Assembly: GCA_025526915.1 (NCBI GenBank)
Contig: JAHLKH010000116.1
Location: forward strand, 1 to 64,000
Source of the DNA: Entophlyctis helioformis
Lineage: Eukaryota; Chytridiomycota; Chytridiomycetes; Chytridiales; Chytriomycetaceae
Length of the DNA: 64,000 bases
Reading direction: 5' to 3'
The position numbers were made by a program, and so were the translations under genes. Every line of letters begins with the position of its first letter. The first letter of the stretch is position 1. Positions 10,953 to 21,146 of this stretch are shown one piece after another. Under the pieces are notes generated by a model, which saw nothing but the letters and a program-made list of their open reading frames with translations, did not search any database and was not told the origin of the DNA.

Positions 10953-13239
10953 TTATTGTGTAAGTCTCTGCGCCAATGGACGGGTCGTTGACCCATAGGA
11001 CAGCCGGGACGATCGCGACTGGCTCTGCAGCTGGCGGTGCGACTGGGGAGTGGATGCCGAGCCAGACGACGGACGCGACCCGCCGAGTGCAGACGGCGTG
11101 CCAGGCGTGTATGGCATGGGTAATGCACCTGCGGCAGCATTGGCGGCAAACCCAGCCACGCCGGGTGCACCTCCCGGCTGGGCAAGACCGCCAGCACTGC
11201 CTGCTTGGCCAGCCGCGTTTGCGGGGTTGGAGCAGGCTTCGCGGGGAAAGATGGTGTTGCCGACCTCGTTGCTCAGGAATGCAAACGGCTTGTGTGGAGG
11301 CAGCGTGCCCTTGAAGCCCGGCTCGTACATGTTGACGAGCGTCCATGCATCTGCGAGCAGATCGGCCGTCACCAGATCGCTGGGTGCAACGCGCTTGGTC
11401 AGTGCCGTCAGGTTCTGCTTGAGCGCCTGGGCTGTTGTACAAGAGAGCAGTGTGAGGCAGTGTCGTGGCAGTCGTCGAGAGGCACAGAGTGATAGCCCAT
11501 GTGTGCAAGCCTACCGCATTGCAGTTCCTCAATCTCAACCTGCGGACCGCCAGACGTCTTTCTCTTGAGCACGTTGCGGGTCTTGAGACGCTCAGACTGG
11601 AAGGCGAGCAAGCGCTGGAGAAGCGTCGCGTTCTGGGCGAGCAGATCAGCTGTGCCAGCCTGATCAAGCAGCTTGGCAACGGTCTCTGGTTTGGAGTCCT
11701 GCCTCAACAGGGGCAGCAAGAGCGACCAGTCTGGGTCGTTGGTGAGCGGGGCCAGGTTCTCTGGGTCCAGCTTGGCCTTTTCGGGTGCTTCGAGCCTGGC
11801 GAGCTCCAAGTCGTCCAGACGGCGAGGCGGCACGATGGCTTCAACGGGGATCGACCGGAGGCCGGTGGCTGCGGGATCGCCAGCGCCATGGACATCGACG
11901 CTGATGCCATTGAACGAGGGAACCGTTTCTGGCAGCGGCTGCTCATCGACATAGTCCATCTCGACGCGCAGGGATCTCAGGAACATCATGGACGACTCGG
12001 ACACGGACACGGATGCCCTGGACGAGTCGGCGACGGGGGCAAACGACGAGAACACGCCATAGTCTCTGTACTCGACTGTTGCAAGCGGTGAGGTCAGCAA
12101 AAGTGCAGACGAGCGGTGCACAGCGAGGCGGTATGCTCACCTGGGGCGACTGGGATGCCTGCGGGGATCTTTCTGGGAGGCAGAGGCTTTTGGCGCTTTG
12201 GGGGGCGTGTCGAGACGGCCAGGACCGGGAGGGCAGACGCGGGAAGAGACGGGGTCGGGATGACCTTGACCTTGCTGACGACGTCACCTGGCAGGCGAGA
12301 CGGCGTGAGACAAGCGACAGAGAGAGAGACGCGAGGAAGAGAGACGCGAGGCAGAGAGACGCGAGGTGTACGTACCCAGAGGAAACGAGTCGATGGGATG
12401 CGGGTGAGCGCCTGTAAAGTAAAAGGTGCCGTCGGTGCCGCGCTGGACGAGCGCCGTCTTTTGGCGGCGGATGTTGGCGTCTGCGGGTTGGCTGGGGAGG
12501 TCAGCCAGGTAGGTAGGGGGGCAGTGAGACACAGAAGGAGAGACAGACAGACACTTGCCCAGAGCCAGATCCAGCACGGTCTTGTTGGCGGGAGGGGCCG
12601 GGAGCGGCGGCTCGCTGGGGGCGTGGGCCGGCTGTGACTGGGCGAGGCTGCTGTGGATCAGCCGTGTGGCGAGCCGGTCGAGGCTGCGGGCGGCTGTCGG
12701 TGGGGGCATGCGTGTGAGACAGGCATGTTCAAGTGGCCGAGACAGGCAGGTGAGACAGACGGGTGCATTCATGGGGCACATCGGAGCACCTTGGTGGATG
12801 GCGTGGGCAGCGGGATAGTGGACGAGGGCGTGGCGGACGACGAGCGACAGGTCGGTCTGGAAGGCAGCCAGCGACGAGTAGTGGCCGAGCAGCGTGCGGT
12901 CGGCGAGGGTGGCGAGCGAGACGGGCTGCTGCTGGTTGTGCTGCTGCTGCTGTTGTTGTTGTTGGTCGTCATGGTGGCCGTGTGGTGGTTGCAGGGGCGG
13001 GTCGGCGTGAAGAAGCCCGAGTCGTCGGTGCTGGCAGGTTGGCGAGGGACAGGCAGTTGGCGTGAGACAGCCAGCGGGACAGCCAGCGAGACAGCCAGCC
13101 AGCGAGACAGCGAGACAGCGAGACAGCCAGACGGCACGCACGCAAGCAGCACCGTGAGCAGCTTCTTGAGCAGGCGGCTCAGGTCCGAGTCTGTGGCCGA
13201 CGGCGACAGGGCCGCGGCGAGCGAGGCGGCCGAGCGCAT
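10953..13239 (-). CDS. BRD7/BRD9-like bromodomain protein (DUF3512), SWI/SNF-type subunit
   Basis: Seven exons (13239-13153, 13030-12790, 12693-12555, 12491-12376, 12287-12141, 12075-11515, 11431-10953) join in phase to 589 aa. A short, divergent bromodomain end (YSSLAAFQTDLSLVV, HALVHYP) follows a polyglutamine tract. Then come the KTVLDLALG and DGTFYFTGAHPHPIDSF segments and the DUF3512 signature (EYRDYGVFSSFAP) typical of BRD7/9 family proteins. These bind acetyl-lysine histones within SWI/SNF-type remodelling complexes. The front of the bromodomain (ZA loop) is not obvious, so acetyl-lysine binding may be weak or an exon was missed. It is divergent from the 13342 gene across a 102-bp shared promoter gap. 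Family assignment rests on motifs recalled without a search. Confidence 0.72.
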
Positions 13240-13341
13240 TTGCGTTTGAGATCTTTCGGCACCTGCGACTCGCCCGTCTGCTTGCCAACACCTGTTCGAC
13301 CACACCCGACCAACACCGTCTCGACACCACACTCGACCGCC

Positions 13342-14213
13342 ATGGGCAGCGCGTCGTCCAAGCCAGCCAGGCGTGCCGCCGAGGCTGCTGCACGGGCGGC
13401 CACGGCAGCAGCAGAACCGACACCCACAGCAGCAGCAACACCTGCAGCCGCACGACGCCTGCCGTCCACACCCACAACGCACATTCCCACTCAGACCCAC
13501 GCACAGAGTCACAGTCACACAGGCAGCCCGCAGAGCGAGGCCCACGCACAGCAGCCCCCGCACGAGCTGCCGCCGTGGCAGGCGCCCGCAGAGGCCGAGA
13601 CGGCCCGCGACTACCAGAAGATCCTCGACGCCTTCCACTCGCTGCACAGCGCCGTCGACAAGCGTGCCATCCCCGAGGCCGGCTATGCCAAGGTACTCCT
13701 GCCTGTCTGTCTGTCTGCCTGCCTGCCTGTCTGCCTTGCGCATTCCCATCGGTCGGCCCACCAGTCTGACCACCACAACCACAACAGGACAATGAGATGC
13801 TCAACATCCTCAAGATGCGCCAGGAGCGCGACGACTACATGAAGCTGTCCGAGGGTGCCCGTGCCGAGCTGCGGCGCGCTCAGCAGCAACAGCAGCAGCA
13901 GCAGCAACTGTCGCGCTCGACTGCCGCGTCGGCCCTCGACTCGTCCCCGCTGCCCGTGCACAAGGCCTCGGTCGATGCCATCCAGCGCATGCTGCGCAGC
14001 CGCCGCGTCGTCACAGCCGCTGCCTGGACGCCCGAGGCCGCCGCCGCGGATCTGGGCTGGGACCCCGAGTCAGGCTCGGCCACCGTGCGCCTCCTGGCGC
14101 AGTACGTCAACACCGCCGAGCCCGGCATCATCACGGGCGCAGCCAACCAGCTCGTGCCTGCCGTCTGGCGCGATCCCGTCTCGCCGCCGCCCTCCTCCTC
14201 CTCCACGGCATGA
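13342..14213 (+). CDS. Putative N-myristoylated protein, function unknown
   Basis: Two exons (13342-13692, 13788-14213, phase 0) encode 258 aa. The N-terminus MGSASSKP is a strong N-myristoylation pattern (Gly2, Ser/Ala, Lys), so membrane attachment is likely. An Ala/Thr/Pro/His-rich disordered region follows. A helical segment around the exon junction (TARDYQKILDAFHSLHSAVD, then ILKMRQERDDYMKL) precedes a polyglutamine run and a folded-looking C-terminus (SVDAIQRMLRSRRVV). No domain is recognised. The intron is CTGT/CTGC-rich. A polyA signal follows at 14265. Confidence 0.75.
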
Positions 14214-14264
14214 GGCTCACCAGGCTCACCAGGGGTGGGCATCCTCGCCGTCCCGAAGCGTCTG

Positions 14265-14270
14265 AATAAA
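14265..14270 (+). terminator. AATAAA polyadenylation signal
   Basis: AATAAA lies 51 bp after the stop codon of the 13342 gene and 79 bp before the aldolase ATG. The same AT-rich run (GAATAAAAA) could double as the aldolase core-promoter element. Confidence 0.6.
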
Positions 14271-14349
14271 AACGCGCGCGTGCAACCCTCACTCTTGCCC
14301 CACCTTCCAACAACCAACACCCACCGCACGCCAACCAAACCCCTGCAAG

Positions 14350-16502
14350 ATGCCCGTGTCGTACGCTGCCCCCGAAAAGTTCCGCAAGGAGCTCGCCGAG
14401 ACCGCAAAGGCCATTGTCGCTCCCGGCAAGGGCATTCTGGCCGCCGACGAGTCGACGGGCACCATCGGTAAGCCGCCTGCTGCTCGTCGCTGCCCTGCGA
14501 TACGCTCTGTCTGGTTGTCCCCGGCCCATGCGCAGACGGTCTGGGCCTGTCCGTCACGTTGCTGGTCATGGGAACACCGTCTGGAGAACGTGACGAGCGG
14601 CCCGCCCATCGACTGCCAGCCGGCCTGGCCGTCCTGACCGAGCCTGGCTTGGACGGGCTTGGACGGGCTTGGACGGGCTTGGACGGGCCGTCTGTCTCAC
14701 GCATGCCTCCCTCACACTCACACACACTCGCACACACTCGCCCGCCCGCCCTCTGCCGACCCGCAGGCAAGCGCTTCACGCCCATCAACGTCGAGAACGT
14801 CGAGGAGAACCGTCGCGCCTACCGCGAGCTGCTCTTCACCGCCGGTGCTGGTGAGTGCCGCCTGCTCTTGTCTTGCCTCTCGCCGCTCGCCGCTTGCCTG
14901 CAGAGTGCCAGCCACTGACGCATGCTGTCGCACGCCTTGCCATGCCATCCCTCGCCTACAATGCCATGCCGTCCCGTCCCGTCCCACGCCACCGCCGTCC
15001 TCGTTGAACCTCCGCCCTCAATCCACGCCCTCAATCTCCCTCCGCCACGCCCCGCCATGTCATGCCATGTCATGCCATGCCCCGCCCCGCAACAGAGCTC
15101 AGCCAGTACCTCGGCGGCGCCATCCTGTTCGAGGAGACGCTCTTCCAGAAGACCGCCAGCGGCAAGCCCTTTGCCGATGTGCTCCGCGAGGCCGGCATCA
15201 TTGTCGGCATCAAGGTCGACAAGGTCTGTCTTGCCTGCCTCGTGCCTGCCGCGCTTTCCTTTGTTCCTGCCCATGTGATCTGCCGCTCAGCCATGCCACC
15301 GCCGTCCGCTGGCGCATGCAAACCATCTGGCTCACACTCGCATGCCTGCCTGCCTGCCTGCCGTCGCCTACCAACGAACAAACGACAACAATCCCATAGG
15401 GAACCGCCGTGCTCTCGGGCACCAACGACGAGACCACCACCACCGGTCTCGACGGCCTCGACGAGCGCTGCAAGAAGTACTACGCCGCCGGTGCTCGCTT
15501 TGCCAAGTGGCGCTCCGTCCTCAAGATCGGCCAGGGCATGCCCTCGCAGCTCTCGATCATCGAGAACGCCAACGTTCTGGCCCGCTACGCCTCCATCTGC
15601 CAGGTATGCTCACCCTGTCCGCCCATCCGCTGGTCTTGCAGAAAACATCTCTTCTGGTCAATTGACCTGTCATGCAATGCAATGCCATGCCATGCACATC
15701 CTCTTTGCGACCCATCCAGGCCAACGGTCTCGTTCCCATTGTCGAGCCCGAGATCCTGATGGATGGCGACCACGATCTCGACACCGCTGTCGAGGCTACC
15801 CAGAACGTCCTCGCTGCCGTCTATAAGGTGCGCTGGCTCGTGCTGCTGCTGATGACGATGACGATGACGATGATCCGCCCAGCTCATCTCGTGTGCTGCC
15901 GTCGTGTGCTGATCACCATCTTATCGTCCATGCGTATGCCATGCGGCACCGGTATTCACGCACCACCACCATCAGGCGCTCTCTGACCACAAGATCTTCC
16001 TCGAGGGCACCCTCCTCAAGCCCAACATGGTCTGCCCCGGCCAGGACTGCAAGACCAAGTACACCCCCGTCGACATTGCCCGCGCCACCATCACCGTGCT
16101 CCGCCGCACTGTCCCCGCCGCCGTTCCCGGCATCACCTTCCTCTCTGGCGGCCAGTCCGAGGAGGAGGCCACCGTCCACCTCAACGAGATGAACCGTGTG
16201 CCCGAGATCCGCCCCTGGTCCGTCACCTTCTCGTACGGCCGTGCTCTCCAGGCCACCGTCCTCAAGGTCTGGGCCGGCAAGGCCGAGAACGTCGCCGCTG
16301 CCCAGAAGGCGCTCCTTGTCCGTGCCAAGGCCAACTCGGAGGCTTCCGTCGGCAAGTACAAGGGCGATGCCGCTGATGCCAACGCCACTGCCTCGCTCTA
16401 CGTCAAGGTAAACCCCATGTGTCACCTGCTCGCTGTCCATGCGCACGTCACCTCCGTGATGCTAACCCGCCCGTGCGCCACCTACAGGACTACAAGTACT
16501 GA
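14350..16502 (+). CDS. FBA: Fructose-bisphosphate aldolase, class I
   Basis: Seven exons (14350-14467, 14767-14850, 15096-15223, 15400-15603, 15720-15827, 15976-16407, 16488-16502) give 362 aa, the standard class I length. The enzyme cleaves fructose-1,6-bisphosphate to DHAP and glyceraldehyde-3-phosphate in glycolysis. Visible hallmarks are the N-terminal [14 protein letters not shown], the Schiff-base lysine motif LLKPNMV, ASLYVK near the end, and a C-terminal Tyr (DYKY), which in this family takes part in catalysis. The last exon codes only for DYKY plus stop, so the functional tail depends on splicing a 15-nt coding exon. The long introns 1-3 contain repeats of GGCTTGGACG and CATGC-type words. 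Codon use is strongly biased to C-ending codons, as expected for high expression. This is the metazoan/plant-type class, not the zinc-dependent class II enzyme of yeasts. Confidence 0.97.
14641..14690. repeat. 10-bp tandem repeat in aldolase intron 1
   Basis: The word ggcttggacg is repeated four times in a row inside intron 1 of the aldolase gene. No function is evident. Confidence 0.8.
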
Positions 16503-16995
16503 GCGACCCTGCCAGCGTCTGGTTGTCAGAGACTCTGCACACACACACCCACCCACATCACCCCCGACGCCCGCTCTCCTGTAGCACGTTGAATGAAAGA
16601 TAACTTACAACAATCCGCTGCGCCTGTTCCGTCCCGCCTGTCTGTCGGGATGCCCCGTCGTGCCATCTCTTGCAATCAAACGACCGTCGATGTGAGCGTC
16701 CACCACACACACGTTGCGCCTCCCACCTGATCTGCTACAGCGTGGATTGCCCGCGTGGACCATGTCTTCATTTGCCCGTTTTGGCCAAATTAGCGCCGCG
16801 TGGCGAAGCCATCACACGTGTGTTTGCCATACGTCGCGCGGACAGACCACGCTGCGCGTGGCATGCGCATCTTGATTCTGATAGAGCCCGTCGAGACTCC
16901 CGCCTAGATTGTGCGTATAAAGATGGGCCCGATGCGCAGCTGCCTGGTGCCCCATCCACTCCCCTCCCCTCCCAACAACACCACACTAGAGCGAG
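16503..16995. other. Intergenic region with TATA box for the LRR gene
   Basis: This is the 3' flank of the aldolase gene followed by the promoter of the LRR gene. TATAAAG at 16916-16922 lies 80 bp upstream of its ATG, followed by a C-rich, ACA-rich leader. No coding sequence is seen. Confidence 0.6.
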
Positions 16996-18043
16996 ATGTC
17001 TGTTTCTGCTGATTGTGCTGTGCTCCAGACGGCTGTTCCTGCCATCTTCCGTACCGTCACCAACTGCTGCACGTTTGACGAGGAGGTCGTTGTGTGCAAT
17101 GCCGAGGGCCGTGTGACTCAGCTGTACGTTCCGCTGCCGTCTGGTCCCCTCCCTGCCCCTCTGCTCCCTCTCCTGCTGTGTGTGTCTGTCGCCCACCACA
17201 GACGCTCGCATCGTGATGCTGACCTTGGCACACACATCACACACCACGTCATTACAACCATCCGACCATCCGACCATCCGAACAACCAATCCAGCCTGCT
17301 CACCGACGCCAAGCTCAACGGACTCTTCCCGACCGGTCTCGAGGCGCTTTCGTTTCTGGAGGTCCTTGATGCCAACTCGAACAACTTCCGCGGCACGCTG
17401 CCGGCAGCGCTCGGCGGCCTCACGAAGCTGCGTGTGCTCGATCTCGGCTTCAACTCCCTCGAAGGCGCCTTTCCCGAGTTCCTCAACGCCATGCCGACGC
17501 TCGAGAAGATCTACCTCACCAACAACAAGTTCACTGGCCCCATGCCGGCCCTCACGCTGCCCGCCCTCAACACCCTTGTCGTCTCGGGCAACAAGTTCAA
17601 TGGTGTGCTGCCGCAGTCGTACGATGCGCTCAAGACCCTGACGTACCTGTGAGTCTTGAACGTATCTTGGGCTGTGTGTGTCTGTGTGTCTGTTTGGATG
17701 GCAACTCACCGTTTCGTGTTTGTGCTGCTCAGTGCCGTGTTCAACACCTCGCTCGCGGGTGCCATCCCACCGTCCTACAAGAACCTGCCGCTCACCAACT
17801 TGTACGTCGCGTCTTCTCCTCTCCTTCCTCTTCCAGTGTAACAAGCACGAACCCGCCACTTACTCTCGCTCTCGCTCGCTCACACTCGTGCACAGCTACT
17901 TTGGATCCACCGAGCTGTCCGGCCCCCTGCCCATGTTCACCAACCTCGGCTACTGTAACGGTGTCAAGAGCAACGTGTGCATCCCGATCGGCTACACTGG
18001 CAACCGCTGCAAGATTGATGCAGACTGTACGTCCATCTCGTTG

Positions 18044-18096
<53 letters not shown>

Positions 18097-18811
18097 GTCG
18101 CTGTGGCTGTGGAGCATGCGCGACCGCGTGTGTAAAATGACACGGTGCTGACTTGCAAACACGCTGTGCACAGGCTCAGCTGATCTGCCTCCTGTCGGCC
18201 CCTCGTCGTCGACCACGACCGTCGCCAAGGCCACCACCACGACTGTCCCGCCCGTCGTTGTTGGCCCTACCACCACTGTCGTCAAGGCCACCACGACTGT
18301 CGCCCCCGTTGTTCCTGGCACCACCATTGCTCCCGTAGTTGTTCCTGGCACGACCATTGCTCCGGTTGTTCCTGGTACCACGGTTGCTCCCGTTGTTGTC
18401 CCTGGTACCACGGCTGCTCCCGTTGTTGTCCCTGGCACCACCATTGCTCCCGTTGTTGTCTCCAGCACGACCGCTGCTCCCGTTGTTGTCCCTGGTACCA
18501 CGGCTGCTCCCGTTGCCGTCATTACCACAACCGTCAAGCCCGTCGCGTCCGTGCCTGCTGTGACCACCACTGCCGCTGCCCCTGTCCCTACCCCTGCTGC
18601 TGCCGACTGCACCACGACGCCCGTCGCCAAGCCCAAGCCCACGCCCACGCCTGCCTACCCCGGCGCCAAGCCCGAGTCCGACGACGAGACCTACGCCAAG
18701 ACGGGCGAGACGCCCGAGCCCAAGACGGAAGACATTCTCAGCAGCGCCGCTGCCGTCTGCGTCTCGGCCGCCTCGGTCGTGGCTGCCGTGCTTGCCGCCA
18801 TGATGGTCTAG
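16996..18811 (+). CDS. Leucine-rich repeat protein with Pro/Thr stalk and GPI-type C-terminus
   Basis: Five exons (16996-17123, 17295-17648, 17733-17801, 17896-18026, 18174-18811) join in phase to 439 aa. The Cys cap (ADCAVL, NCC) and about nine LRRs match the paralogue at 7565-9579. A Cys-rich knot (CIPIGYTGNRCKIDADC) follows. Next comes a stalk of about nine imperfect copies of a VVPGTTxAPV unit, likely O-mannosylated, then a hydrophobic tail (ASVVAAVLAAMMV) that fits a GPI-anchor or membrane signal. There is no N-terminal signal peptide, and the TATA box sits too close for a missed upstream exon to be easy. A cell-surface recognition or wall role is inferred. Confidence 0.88.
18045..18094. 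repeat. (CT)25 microsatellite in an LRR-gene intron
   Basis: Fifty bp of perfect CT dinucleotides start 18 bp after a 5' splice site in the fourth intron of the GPI-type LRR gene. It is probably length-polymorphic. Confidence 0.95.
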
Positions 18812-19397
18812 ACGACACTGTCTGCGCTTGCCCTGTTGATACACGTTCCACTTCCCTCCTTCCCTCCCTCCCTCCACCCGTTCCCTTATCCGCTCTTTAT
18901 CGCACAATACATGCCGTCTTTATGGGTGTGCTTGTCGCTGCTCGTGTGTCTTATTACAACCCCGCTGTTGTTGGAAGTGGGCAGTTGCCGTCGAGAAGCT
19001 GCTCAATGGCAGGCGTGTTGGTGGCATGACTGTCCAAGATGCCTCGCATGTCTGCCTGTGCCAGACAGCACTGTCTGCAGTGCGACGCTTGCAATCTGCA
19101 GTACCCGCCAGTCATGGCACGGCCACCAGTCCTCCACAGATCACCGTCACATCACCGTCACATCACTGTCATATCATGCCGCACAAAGTGTATATCTCAA
19201 GCCGTTTCGCCGCTTGCTGCTCACTCCACTCCCCAACACTCGCACTCGCCAGGTTCGTTGCTAGCTTCTGGGCCAGCAGTTCACTGCTCGTTCTGTTTGC
19301 TGCCGCTCTGCCTGACGCTGCTGCGTTGTCTACCACTGCCCTGCCTGCCGCTTCCCTTGCTGCAGCTTCAACTCAAGCAAGCGCTTCTGACAACGAC
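18812..19397. other. Intergenic region
   Basis: This is the flank between two plus-strand genes. The ankyrin frame is open for 372 bp upstream of its likely ATG, but that stretch lacks protein-like character. No other gene is seen. Confidence 0.5.
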
Positions 19398-20504
19398 ATG
19401 GCCGAGCCAGCACAGCACGTGCAGCCAGACCAGCAGCAAGCGCCGCCAGCCAAGCGACTCAAGACAGTAGCAGCAGCACCGTTATGTGCTTCCAACAACG
19501 AAATGGTCGAGCCAGCGCCGCACAAGCAGCCGTTGCCGCACGAATCAAGTCTCTGGGACAAGCTGCCGGCAGAGATCCAGCTGCTCGTGTTCAGGTTTGC
19601 CAGCCCGCTCACTCGCCACATCAACAACCTTCAGGCGTTCCATGGCAAGACGGCCGCCACACTCGACGAAGTGACCAAGCTGCAGCTGTGGATCGATGCG
19701 TTCAAGATGGACTGGCAAGGCGATCTGTATCTGCTGCCTCTTGCCGACCTGACGGCCGACAACGGGCTGCTCCTCGCACACTCTCGCTCCATGTATCACC
19801 GTCTCTGCGAGTACTTTCCTGACTACACCGAGCCCTCCTGTGCGAGATACGACGCATACAACAACACCTACGACAGATCGTTCACCTACTCCTACTTTGA
19901 CAGCAGCCGGCTGCTTCTCATTCCGATGCGGCACTGCTGGTTCGATCTGCTCGACTTTACGTATCCGATCGCACTCGCTCGCTTGGCCATCCGCTTTAGC
20001 TGCCTCGATCTGCTCAAGCATCTCGATGACAAGTTCAACACACTCAAGAACTGGATGGCCCATCATAAACCAACCAGCCGGTACTGGTACGAAGCCATCG
20101 ATCAAGCAGCGGGCAATGGACATCTCGACGTTATCCAGTACCTGTTTGGCCGTGGTGTGACGGGATGCACGAAGGAGGCGATGAATGCCGCGGCTGCCCA
20201 CGGACATCTGCACGTTGTCATCTGGCTTCACGAGAACAGAACGGAAGGATGCACGACTGCCGCGATGAGCCTGGCGGCTGGCGAAGGCCACCTGCACGTT
20301 GTCAAGTGGCTCCACAAGAACAGGACGGAAGGCTGCACGCCGTGGACAATGGAGTATGTGGCTCGCAACGGCCATCTTGACATTGTGCAGTTTCTCCACG
20401 AGAGTGGTCGTCAAGTATGCACGCATGCCGCACTGGATAAGGCCATCAGCAAGGGGCACACGGACATTGTCCGATACATGCACTCGGTTGGCGTCCGCAC
20501 ATAA
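19398..20504 (+). CDS. Ankyrin-repeat protein, possibly truncated
   Basis: The start at 19398 (MAEPAQHVQPDQQQ) gives 368 aa; the frame is open further upstream but looks non-coding there. A disordered N-terminus with a KRLK basic patch leads into LWDKLPAEIQLLVFRFAS, which resembles a degenerate F-box. A linker follows, then four or five ankyrin-like repeats of the GHLHVVIWLHENRTEGCT type found in large expanded families of chytrids and some protists. Such proteins may serve as ubiquitin-ligase adaptors; that role is inferred. The frame stops at a TAA after MHSVGVRT, yet the same frame continues beyond the stop with another repeat-like segment, so this copy may be shortened by a nonsense mutation. 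Confidence 0.75.
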   Translation: MAEPAQHVQPDQQQAPPAKRLKTVAAAPLCASNNEMVEPAPHKQPLPHESSLWDKLPAEIQLLVFRFASPLTRHINNLQAFHGKTAATLDEVTKLQLWIDAFKMDWQGDLYLLPLADLTADNGLLLAHSRSMYHRLCEYFPDYTEPSCARYDAYNNTYDRSFTYSYFDSSRLLLIPMRHCWFDLLDFTYPIALARLAIRFSCLDLLKHLDDKFNTLKNWMAHHKPTSRYWYEAIDQAAGNGHLDVIQYLFGRGVTGCTKEAMNAAAAHGHLHVVIWLHENRTEGCTTAAMSLAAGEGHLHVVKWLHKNRTEGCTPWTMEYVARNGHLDIVQFLHESGRQVCTHAALDKAISKGHTDIVRYMHSVGVRT

Positions 20505-21146
20505 CCCAATGTCATTGAGCGTGTGTCAGCTGTCGGCAATATCAAGATGCTGCGGTGTTTGCTGGAATGTAACTCGCGATGCACTTGACTGCGCCAAAGA
20601 TGCCGCCATCACCCGCATTCTGCAATGCAGCCTCCCACTGGACCATCCATTGCGGCAGTTTTCCTATGCAAGCCAAGACGATTGCGATGCTGCCACCGAG
20701 GGAACCCACGCAAGTGATGAATGAAGATTTGTTTGTTGTTTCTATGTGTTGCTCCGGCAGCGGTGCCAGTGCATGCCGCGACGTGCACCGCGTCTGCTTG
20801 TGTTGAGTGCGACTGTGCGAGAATGGCATCAGCCGACGGATGCCACGGATGCCACGACCGTCGGTCTCGCATGAGCCGCCCCGCTGTCCCTTGCCATTGC
20901 CATTGCCATTGCCATCGCCATTGGCTCTCTTGGCGGTCGTCACCTTGCCCTTGTGGCCTTGTCGATGGTGTGGTCGTGGTGGCGTCACACGCTGCGATCT
21001 TGGTCCCGCGAGCGGCAACAGCGAGCAACGAGCAGCGAGCAGGCAACAACATAACAGACACACAGCAACCAGCAACGTAACAGACACACAGCAACCACAC
21101 ACATACGCACGCACACACACACACGCAGACCGAAGCGGCGCACGAC
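20505..21146. other. Intergenic region with ankyrin-repeat remnant
   Basis: The first 75 bp continue the ankyrin frame after its stop codon (PNVIERVSAVGNIKMLRCLL) until a second stop at 20588. A further short segment in another frame (LDCAKDAAITRILQ) also looks repeat-derived. The rest is the DCP2 promoter and leader, rich in ACACAC words, with no gene. Confidence 0.5.

Noticed and set aside
12284..13813. 509-codon minus-strand frame
   Set aside because: It runs through introns and the divergent promoter of the bromodomain gene; only short in-phase exons are real.
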